Below are positions 24,401-35,900 of a DNA stretch of 64,000 nucleotides, one piece after another. Below the pieces are notes generated by a model. That model made no database searches and was not told the DNA's origin. It saw nothing but the letters and a program-made list of their open reading frames with translations. Source of the DNA: Tubiluchus corallicola (taxonomy: Eukaryota; Priapulida; Priapulimorpha; Priapulimorphida; Tubiluchidae). Made by a program: the position numbers and the translations under genes. Location: the NCBI GenBank assembly GCA_030141605.1, contig JAQGDQ010000957.1:1-64000 (forward strand), written 5' to 3'. Every line of letters begins with the position of its first letter. Positions within the stretch are counted from its first letter, which is position 1.

Positions 24401-26466
24401 GAAAGTATGCTTTAAATAGATTTTGACTTGCATTTCTGGAGAAAAATCACTCGACAAAAATGATTGCTTAAACACAAACAAAAGTGTCGTAAAATTATGT
24501 TTCGTACGTATATAAAATAGTGGCATTTCAGCAGTTTAGTATCTAAACCAGCATAAAATTTCAAGGAATTCTTTGTGTGCTTGCAAACCAGAACCGTCTA
24601 TAAGTCGGCATTCGTTATGATGTTTCAGAGTAGAAATAGCCAAAAATTTAGTCAAATGTCAATTTTTTTGTTTTCTATAAAAACAAACTCTAAACATACT
24701 GGGCTTTTTATATTCTAGCATCAAATTATCAAGAAAATGTGCACAAAATATTAAAAATCTAATTTTATAACCGCGTACCTACTTTTCTGGCTAGAAACAA
24801 GTACTGATTTACAGAAAAACTTGTATTTTCAAACTCTGAAAATAGCTCATAGAAGCAGTCATTTTGCATCAGATTTTTTTGTTGTTAAGCCCAAATCTTT
24901 GTCAGGAAAAGCCTGGATTTAAACATAACTTCAATGTGTTCTTGCAAAGTTTGTAGCAACCAACAGTTGTACCGTTGTTAAGTGCTTTGAACAAATGCGA
25001 CAAAAAACAATGGCTAACTTTAACAGAGAATTTCTCAAAGTATGTTTTACAATGCGTAGCGTGCACCTCATCTTCAACGTGGATTATCTCAGCTTAGAAA
25101 TAACATTTGAGCGATGAGCTTGGTATCAAAATGATCCTCATGAAATGCAGATTCAGGGTATGTGAATAACTAGAAAAGCTTAACTGCCGACTTATGGACG
25201 ATTTTGCTCAAGCACACATTATTTTGCTTATTTTTTTACGACAGTATATTGTACGAGGATTTTGCTAATCAAATATCCTCCTTAAATTTTTGGATGCAGT
25301 TCATTTACTTGGCTGATCAAACTTAACTGCATAAAGCTTCCTAGCATTTCCAAACAAAACCACAAGTAAAGTCAGTTTTTACCATTAGACAGTGAGTCCT
25401 TAATCTTTGCTGCCAACAGTAAATTCAAAATCAATGATTTCAAGGACACAATGCTGGAGTTCATCCATGACGCAGTCTGGAAAATAATCAAATCAATAAT
25501 AATAGTGAAGATTCCAATCAGCTCATACTAGAGTGATTGATCGTGATTTAAAATGCATACATTGTCTGGCAATGATGCACGTAATCAGTGTCATACAGAA
25601 TGCTACACAATGCATTTGAAGCCACTTACTTGCAAGCAGTAATTAGTGACATAAGTAATTGTAAAACAAAAATTGATTGAATTTGAAAATGTCTAATACA
25701 AAATATTTTGATTAGCAAATGAATAAACCCAGATTTATTATTTTTTAAAATAAATCTGGTTGAAAACGAAGCACAAGCCGTGATTCAAACCAGGATATTT
25801 TTGTTACAAGCCAAAAATCTTTGTCAAAACAGGGAAAGTTTTGGTCATAAAAATAATCTATTTCTATCTTGATTAGCAAATGAGTTTTTGTGAAGTAATT
25901 TTTAAAACAAACGTTGCTGTTTCTGCTTATAAATTCGCACATCAATTTTTTTATCACAAGCACTTAAAACATTTATAGTTAAAACAAGACAACTTTATTA
26001 TAACTTTTAATTCACATAATTAAAAATCATGCCAAATGAATTGCTCTACATTAAATGGAGTGGCCAGACTCTAGGACTTCTCTGGACCTGGCTTATTATC
26101 AATATCAGTGAACCAGCAGACATATCTTAACCAAGCTTGATATGTCTGCTCCTCCTTTTATGAAGTACGCGGTCACAATCAGTACAGCAAACAAAACCAA
26201 CATAAGCAAGCATTAAAGGCAACCACCCATGCATTCACTACCGAGCTTATCATTGCTTAACTTCGATAGCAAAGCATATAAATTAGACCACTTGTTATTT
26301 CCCACCTAAAGAGATAAATCAAGAAGTATGTGGTTCTATAAAAGGCATCTTTACTTTTGAATTTACATCATGTAAGTATAAGTAATAAAAATGTTTTTAC
26401 ATACAGATAGGTAATTACTAGAAAGTTTACAAGCTGGCAAGTAAAACTTATACTTCTACAAATACT

Positions 26467-26541
<75 letters not shown>

Positions 26542-26926
26542 TTATTTGGAAGTGTAAATACAAGTACAATATCAAGAAACACTGGGAAAAAAAATAGATA
26601 TTAATAATAATGATTATATGACAGCGTGCATATAATAAATGGCAAGAACCAGAACTAAAACTTGTTAGGTGCTTGCACCATTATAAACACGTCCAAATAA
26701 TGAGAAAAAAGGACAAAAAAACGAAGGTTTTTAGGCAGTTTAAAAAAAGAGTTGTGCAAAGTAAGGATAGAAGTGATGGATAAAAGAATGTTCAAAAGGG
26801 TAGGAAGAGTGGCTGGTGGAGATTCGGCTCATGAGATGACGAAGCATTCTGGATTCTACTAAAAAAGAACACAAAGTTGTGACGGTTGTGTCGCACAGGA
26901 ACAGTAGGTGGTTATCAAGACTAGTT

Positions 26927-26957
<31 letters not shown>

Positions 26958-29900
26958 ACTTTAGCCTTAATAGTACACAAACTGCAAAATTTAAACAACT
27001 TATCTGTTTCTTAACACGTGTATGCATGTAATTACCAAATGCATTTTTATTGTAAAATTTAAGGGTCATCATTTTGAATTGTTGTATCCACTAGTATAAA
27101 TACTTGCTGCCAGAATGCCTACAAGTTAATGATGCTAAAATGTGGCTCTCAGTGGAAAAATTACTCACCGAGTTGTTTGGTTTAACTGCAATTAGAGTAA
27201 CAGAATTGGCAAGTTCTTCTTCTGAAAGGTCCCCGAAGAGCTTTCTTGCTGAGTACAAAGACTGCTGTCATGAAAAGAAGAAGATTCAAGTTTAGATTTA
27301 ACAAAGTCCTGGCAAGTTTAAAAACATTAATGCAAATATATATGAAACACGTATTGTTACTAGTGAACATTGGCGGCTCGTGTATGGGTGCCATGGAACT
27401 GCAGCACCCCCTACATTAACTCAATGTTGTTGATAATATTCAATATAATAAGTCTTTTCTTTAGTTTTTTCTTTATACTTTTATGGAACCAGAGCACATG
27501 ATGGTAGTACTGATTGCTCCACACCTCAACACAGTGGTGTTTGGCTGTTGTTGGCCATGATGCACGCTGCACTGCCAGCGTCTGCTGCTAGATAGAGAAA
27601 GCACTGTCGCTCACACAGTTTGTCGTCAGTTATCACTTGCTTAAAAACCGTGTACCGGCATATTCTTGAACTGCGGCAATTTAGGCCACCCGTAAGCAAA
27701 AAATTTTTTGTTTAGGATTTTGTCAAGTCTACATATAAATTTTTGTACGTTTGTTTAAAATTACAATTACAAATTATAACATTAAAATTACACGTTTGTT
27801 TCGTTTTACACAGTATTAAAACAATGGATAAAAATTTTCTGAAGCAGCACCACCACTAATTTTAACTCCAGGCTGCCACTGCTAGTGAATGCATTTATTA
27901 ATTATGTGTAGTTTATATGGTACAGCTTATTTTGCACCCTATGCATGCAAATAAATGTTAAATCTCATTATTATGTGTATGGGAAATATGTAGTATGCAT
28001 AAGATGTTAAAGAACAATTACGGCACATAATCTTATAGAAAAATGAATTAGATCAAGTATTATTGCAGTAATAAAGAACCTAAGATTTTCATAATTTTCT
28101 GTTAACATTTATGGTGTGGATACGAAGGCTGAATGATTATGGCAATGTTAAGCAGGTAGCGAATTTAGTTCGTAAAAGTGAACAATTCAAAGTCTACAGA
28201 AATGATACATAAGATCATTTCTCATGACTTGTGTTAGAAACAGTGTAAGAACACACATGATACTATAGACTATATTCAGTGATTCAAGATCAAAGAGAAA
28301 GGGCGTTTAAGCGTTCCGGTGTTTATGGGTCTTATGGTAACATGGCATATCAGGCTTAACTTGCTTAGCAATAATTTGAAACATGGAGAAACATTGTAAC
28401 TGCTGACTAATGCTTACCTTAGAGCACTAATTGTTTTAATTATCAAATAATAATAATAAGAAATAATAGACATCATAAGTGTCCAATAAGTGTAAACAGC
28501 AAAAATTTCTATAGCATTCCATGTAAACTTGACAGATTATGGACACAAAATCTAAAAAAAGAACTATTATTGAAACTTAATTACCTGAAGAGTTGATGAT
28601 GCTGTGGTAGACGACACTATCCTGGTGGCATCTGTAGTTGAGGTGGATTTAGCTGGTTTAGTGGAAACAGGTAATGGCCATAAAAAAGGTAATGACGATG
28701 GTTTTGTTACACTGACAATAGGATGTCCAAACTGTGGAGTTATACTTGATGGTGAAATATTTGGAGGTTGTGAAACCGTAGGTGTATTATTAAAGTTATT
28801 TGGTATACCTGATAAAGTTTTAGATTCTTTGATTAATGTGACAGTTGTTGACGAAGAATCCCAAACTATTGATGAAAGTGCAAAACTAGTCTTACTATCA
28901 GCAATTGTTGAAGGCAGCATTACTGATGTAGTATTTGCCTGAAAACTTTCACCTGTCGATAATTGGGGAAGAGTGCTTGCTTCCAAAGATGGCGTTTTCA
29001 ATGTACTTGTTTCAGAATAATGCAATTCGTGCAACATGCTAGTCTGAAGAAACGGTATGGACTGTGTGCTTGTTAATGATGAGCTGCTTTGTGTCCACAA
29101 ATTCCCATTCATTTGTGAAGCAGCAACTAAAGATGAGGTTGTTACAGTTGAGCTAACTAAGCTGTGAGTACTACTTTCCAAAGGAGTTTGCATTGACCTA
29201 TTGTCAGTGGTGCCATCTTTAGTGGAAGAACTAATAACAGCAGTAACAGCTGACACTTCTGACAATGATGACAGAGAGTGTTTTGAAGTGTTTGTCAAGG
29301 TAGAATATAAGACTGTCTCGTTGGGTTGCTCCACACTTTTAGTAGGAAATGACGCTGCAGTAGAGTATAATATGGAGTCTTGGCTACTTAATTTTGAAAA
29401 TCTGCTGCCCATAGATGTTGAACTAAGAAATGAAGATCTAGAAACAGTTGTTGGCTCAATGTCTGATTCACCTTGGTGATGTACAGTTTCTAGTAAAGTT
29501 ATTTCATTGCAGCAGGCTGTCATCGAAGAAGGTTGCAAGGTTTGTGAAAATTTAGCCGTATGGGATCTACTGTCATATTGAAACTCTCCTGGTAAGACTG
29601 TTTGCATTTGGTCTTCTTGCTCCGAAGAACCAACCGTTGATGACACACTGTGTCGAACGTTAGATAATGGAGTAACTTGATTATACTGCACTGTTTCTGA
29701 TACACTATTCAAAGTGTTATATTCAGACGGCATCACCTGAATGCTGTAAGCATTTGGAGTTTTTGTAGTATCATTATTTTCTACGTTGATGGGTGAGATT
29801 ACAATAGTACCATGCACAGGAAAGCCTGTAACAGCAGCTTCTGTAAAATTTGACAACCTTTGCTCTTCTATTGACATACTATCAGCTAGAGTTTCCTTTA

Positions 29901-32900
29901 TTATAGCTGCAGTAGTATCTTTGCTGTCTTGCAATGTTACTAAACTTTCAAAGTGAAATTCTTGACCACTTTCTGATGTAACTGTCACAGCCGTCAAAAC
30001 ATCCACAGCTGAGTCATTATAAATTGTACCATTAATCAAATTTGCTTGCATGGGTGTTCTGAAGTCAGAATCTGTCACTTGGCTTTCATTGAAGCCTATT
30101 TCTGTGTGTACTGATGTTTCAGCGCTCTGTTGTTTTGTGCTCTCTGGAACACCATGAACAGGAAATGTGATGTCTGGAATCAAAGAATGTTCTGTCATAG
30201 TGGTCACTGAAGAGGTACTACCAGCAGTTGAAATATACGTGTCTCTTTCTTTATTTGTTGAAATGGCATCAGTAAATTTTGTGTCTGGTAGAAGAGGTTG
30301 ATCAGATAAAGTGATACGAGAAGAAATATCGCCTGTCATTGTTACACTTGATGTGTAATCTATTTGTTGTTCATTTACAGTCAAAGATGAAAGAATGACG
30401 CTAGTATTTGGAGATAAAGAACTATTAAAAAAACTTACAAGTGGTGATTCACTGCTTTTAGTGATAGTCATAATAGTAGTAGTGTTATTAGTTACAAATT
30501 CTGTGTTAGACAGTATAATTTCAGCACTAGTATTAGTAATATCAGTCCACCTCTCTAAAGTAGTAATAGCCGGAGAAGTTTCAGCAGGAACTACATTACT
30601 CATTTTCGATACGTTGACAATAAAAGGGACTTGTGAGGTAATCAAAGTAGTATTTTTCCCATCAGTGGTAGTTTCAAAGGCATGTTCAAGCAAAGTGACA
30701 TGCGGTACACTCACACCAGTTACTGCATTGGCAATTTCTTGTTGTGTTGGCATGGGAGTTGTATCAGAAATATTCATGGAAAGATTTGTGATAAGTGGAG
30801 AAGCTTCTTTGCTTGTTGTAGAACTGAGGCCATCTGTTGCCAGAGCTAGATCCTCAGTTTCAGTAGACATAATATGAGGCAAAACTGTGTGAGTGGGTCC
30901 ACTGCCCTTCACTGTTTCTGTATATCTACCTCCCTGCTCTGTAGCTACTGAAGTTACTTCAAGAGTATTTTCAAAAAGATGGGAATCACTTGGCAGAATG
31001 ATAAATGGTCCTGTAGCTTCTGGATGTGGTGAATCAGATTCCTCCCCCTCATCTGAAGAAAATATAGCACTTTCTGTGCTACTTATCATGAATGCTGTAT
31101 TAGAAATTTCTGGTTCTGTTGTCTGTATAATTCGTGTTTCACCTTCAACATCAGCAAGCAGAGAGTGCTGAACTGTTCTCGGTAGAGTTGTCTGGGTACT
31201 GTCAAAACTAAGAGACAAAGAACTGTATCCTGATTTCTCAGATACAGGAAAATCGAGGCCACTACTTGTTGTCATAGCAGTTGATGAACCGTGGGTCTTT
31301 CCTCCTGCTTCTGTAGGAATTGGAATAGGTAGGCTGTCATGAGTAAGTGGTGAAAACAAATGTGGAAATGTGGTTGATGTGACACCTGGTAGTGATGCAG
31401 TTGATGTCATTTCTGAAATTACATGTGGAGATGTAGTTGATACGACATCTGACGTCTCAGATGCAGATGTAGTTGATGTGGAATCCAAGATCATATGTGG
31501 AGATGTATTTGACATTATAGATGAGCTGTCAGGTGGAAAAGTAGTTAAAGTGGAGATTTCAAGAGGTACTGAAGCTGTCCTGATATCTGAGCTCACGTGT
31601 GGAGCTATACTGGACATGACAGCTGAGATTTCATGTGGAGATGCTGTTATCATGATATCTGAAAAATTACCATTTGAAATAGCATCTGATACATTTTGTG
31701 GAAGTCCAGTTGATCTTACATCTAAGAGCTCATATGGAGAAGTAGTATTTGTGTTAAGTGACATCTCACGTGGAGATGTAGTGATGATATCTGTGAAATT
31801 TCGTAGAAATGAAGTTGATTTGACATCTGTGTCATCAGACAAAAATACAGATGTTGTTGATGTAACATTTTGGATCTCATGTTGTGTTGAAGTTGAAGCA
31901 ACAGTTGAGGCCTCAAACTGGGGTGTCATTGATGTAACAGATGGAAGCTCATTCGGCACGGTAGTTGAAACGAACTGTGATATTTCACGTGGAGAAGTAG
32001 ACGATGTGACATTTGAAATCTCATGTGAAGACATAGAAGAAATGCTACCCAAAATCTTATGAAGAGAAACAGACGAAACAAAATCTGTGATCTGTGAAGC
32101 TGTAGCTAACGTAATATCTGAGGTATCACGTGTAGCTGTAATTGATGTGAAATCTGAGCTCTCCCGAGGAGATAGAGTTGATGTGTCATAGGATCGCTGA
32201 TATCCATCAAGAATACTTGTAACCGCATCAGTGGACAAATCATCTGCAGCCCGTATTGTTTCTGTAGTTAACACATGAGTATCTTCCAAGCTTGATGATG
32301 TAAACTGACTAAACTCAGCAGTTTGTGGTGACGTAAACTCACTTTCGATATATGAGGCAACTGAAGCTTTGGTAGTTTTTTCTGACTCCTCATTTGAAGT
32401 TGTAAATGTAATATTTGGAGTAACGGGGAAATTCCAGTAGTCTGTAAAGTTGTGTTGGAGATCGGTTATTAAGTTTACTACAGATGATGACAATGACGTC
32501 TGATTATTGCCATGTACTTGCTGTAGTGAGGTAGTCATTGGCAGCTGTTGGTTTATAGTATTAGTTAAATTAAAAACAGTTTGTGTAAATTGCTGCAGCA
32601 TTAATTCAGAATAAGAGTTCTCCTGCGTAGACATAGGCTGCGTGGATGTGAAAGACACATTTCCTGCACTTGTATCTTCACTTGCGTTGATTTTTTGCAC
32701 CTGTTTTTGTTGATTTACTGTAGTAAGTTGATCTTGTGTAGATTCAGAATATCCAAAAGTTTGTGTAGGTACAGGCTTTGTAGGGAAGGACAATAGAGAT
32801 GAATTCACCGAAGACAGTGTCCATTGGCTGTCACCATAGGAATAAAGAACTGGTCTTCTAGAAACTAAAATAATAAGAAGTAACAAGACCTGTCAGTGCA

Positions 32901-35900
32901 GTCATACATACTGCATTAGCAGTAATTTTATTTTTGTTCAATAAAAGCACTAGTCTTGTTACATTTTTTGGGATCAAAACTACAATAAGTGCTACATAGA
33001 AAAACACATAGCAACTAGTAAATTGCCAAATCTACTTGCTGAAGTTGTACTTTTCTATCATTAAGCTGCAGAACTCGAGGTTAAAAGCTATGGCATCTAT
33101 TATAAAACACGATTAGTTTGAAATTTGCTAAGCCCTGCAAAGAGCTAAAGAGCCAAAGAAAATAATTAGTAAACTAACACAATAAGCGAATATGTTTTGT
33201 TAAAAGCTTTCGAAAAGGCATGAAATCGGATTACTATTAGCACTGAGATACTTTTCAAGCAGACAATTTATCAAAACATTAGGCCTACACAATAGGATTT
33301 TCATAAGGTATGCTTTTGAGCAAATATAAAGTAGTGTATAATGCACAAATGGAATATGGAGTCATAGTGAATTTACCTGTGCCAGACTCACTACTTGTAC
33401 GCACTCTGGGACTGGGTGTTGTAACTGTTGTTGAAGTAGTCGTTGTTTTTTCGCGTAGACCAACGCCCCAGAAACTAATTTGAATTTCACTTGATGCTAA
33501 ACCTGTTTGTAGAATTAAATAACAAAAAAAAAACTAGTGAAATAAACAAGAAAGAACATGCAGCTTTAAAGGAAGACAGGACGATTGTTTATACTCAATC
33601 TTATTTTATTTTACTGTCCAAAATATACATTTTCTTGTCTATAAAAGTTAACAATTGTTTCTTATATTTGAATAATTAGCTTAGAAAGTTGATTAACGGC
33701 AACCGAACACAGCTATCGCTTACATCAGAAACCAACCACAGTTTGTGCAATGGCAGGCGTCTTCCCTTGCGTGTCAAGCACATTTGCATAGGTGTTACAA
33801 TACTGCTTCAACGCATGATGTCATGAAAAATGGGCTTTACATCATATGACGTCATGAAACTAACACAGCAATACCGCCTTCTATTTGTCGGCCACGCGAA
33901 TGTGACAAAAAGGCGCCGCTGCCAATCTTAGTAGATTCACTGAGCCGCGCATAGCTTTGAAAGTTTAATGAAATTTAAGTATCCGAGGTAATTATTATTT
34001 AATTTAAGCTTTGATTTAAAAAAGCTATTGTAGTTTTCAATATTTTAGAGCATTCTTTATTCTGAACTCGCGTTTACACAATCGTTCGGTTTTCCTTTAA
34101 GTACCTTAAAATATAAATGCTCTTGAATATAGTTTTTTACCTATAGAAGCCTTTCACTGAATAATTAAAATAACATATGCATCGTTAAAGGATACATCTT
34201 GCTAAAGCAGGGTTTAGTTAGCAACTTTATATTCTTACCAAATGTACAGTAGCACCAAAACAACAACTGTTCAGTATAAAACCGTTTATACAGCTTTGTC
34301 TTTGACATCTTTTCCTTTACGGCCAGTTAATACAGAAACTGTAAATAAAATAAAAATTCAAGACTGCTGAAGAACTGACAAAATCAAATTAGATATTATT
34401 TTTAATAATAAAGTTCATCTTATTGCACAGGACAAATTAGTACACAAATTCTAACTTATACATCAAGTATTGCATTAAAACGTGAATTCAAATCAAACGT
34501 TTGGTGGAAAGCCTCCATTTTAAATGGAACAATAAATTTGAACAGAAATAAAATGCAAAATTGCTAATGAATATATGAAACGAAATTGTCCAAACTTACC
34601 TTAATGCAACCTACCTAAATGCAAATTGAACCTTAGAGAATTACCTATTGGCCAATAACTATTTTACATCAAATATACACGACCAAATTGTGCTGCTTTT
34701 TATTTAGCTTTTTAAGTTTTCTCTGAGGCTGTTGACAATTAGAACAAATAGTGGTTGGCAAAGTGTTGGAAAAATCATTTAAATGATTTTCACAGCATGA
34801 AAAATTGTTATTTAGTACAAGTGGTTGAATTTTCATATTTTGCTGTATAGAGATTAGAGGTCCATGTAGCTCTTAGTTTACGTCACTAGTGGCTTTTTGC
34901 ATCCTTGTAAATATTATTAATGTACTACCGGTAAGTATATTTTGCATCTTGTTCAGTAGATTATTATGTACATGTGTTTACTGCATATTTGCTTTGCATT
35001 TTGGACTAATATATAAAGTTATCCCACTAATGTTATTCGTCTCGATATGTTAATACTGCAACGTATTAGTCCATAGACTACTACTACTACTAGCCACTAA
35101 GGCCTACAACTCAGGTGATGTTTTGAAGATTATGAAGCACAGCCCATAATGCTTCTACTGATCATGAACCCCCGAAAGCTTAAATCTTATAGGCAAGCCT
35201 GATCAAATGCCATCAGTGTATACCAGTACGCTAACTACTATAAACTATCACTATAAGATAGTTATGATAGTATTTATTATTTTTATCATCTAAATTATTA
35301 TCTACATAACTCATTATAGCTGTATATAACTTATATACTAGTCAAGTACAGACTACCATACTATTATAGCTCATGTGGCCCAAATAATATAGCCTTCTAC
35401 AACCTAACATTTACTTCGACGTCACATAATTAAGCTAGTGTATCCAATAATAGTCACTTCTAATTGAATTTAACGTACAATTACTAAAATTAAAATTTAA
35501 TGTCAAAAAGAAAATCACAGCGCACAAGTGTTACACCGATTTAGCTGCAATTCCCAGAATCGTAGGCTTTTTTGCACCTTGCATTGCCATGGTTACGGAG
35601 TGCAAATTTGCCGAACCGCACGATTTCGAAATCATTGACGTGTGCTCCACTTTCCGCGTGCAGGCCCTATAGACGTTGACGGTCAGAATTATAATTCTAT
35701 ACCGTCGGCTAATCAGTAGGGGTGAGCATTCTCTACCAGAAAGTGAATTCGAATCGAACCGAATTTGTGACTTTCGAATTCGAATCGAACCGAACTTCAG
35801 CGTTTCGAAATCGAACCGAATTCGAATTGAGATTGAAAGATTTTCGAACAAGTTTTCGAACCACCATTAAAAATTAGTCTTACAAAGATCATGCATATCA

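Noticed and set aside
25400-25476. Possible exon on the minus strand (acceptor gattattttccag, frame CVMDELQHCVLEIIDFEFTV then a stop)
   Set aside because: Phase 1 is required for this frame, but the upstream exon at 27169 ends in phase 0. In phase 0 the segment reads a different hydrophobic string that also stops soon. Skipping it gives a clean in-frame junction to the transmembrane exon. An alternative short isoform cannot be excluded.
30395-32062. Plus-strand frames (160, 92 and 230 residues) opposite the giant exon
   Set aside because: They are shadows of the Ser/Thr-rich minus-strand coding sequence and carry no splice or family support.
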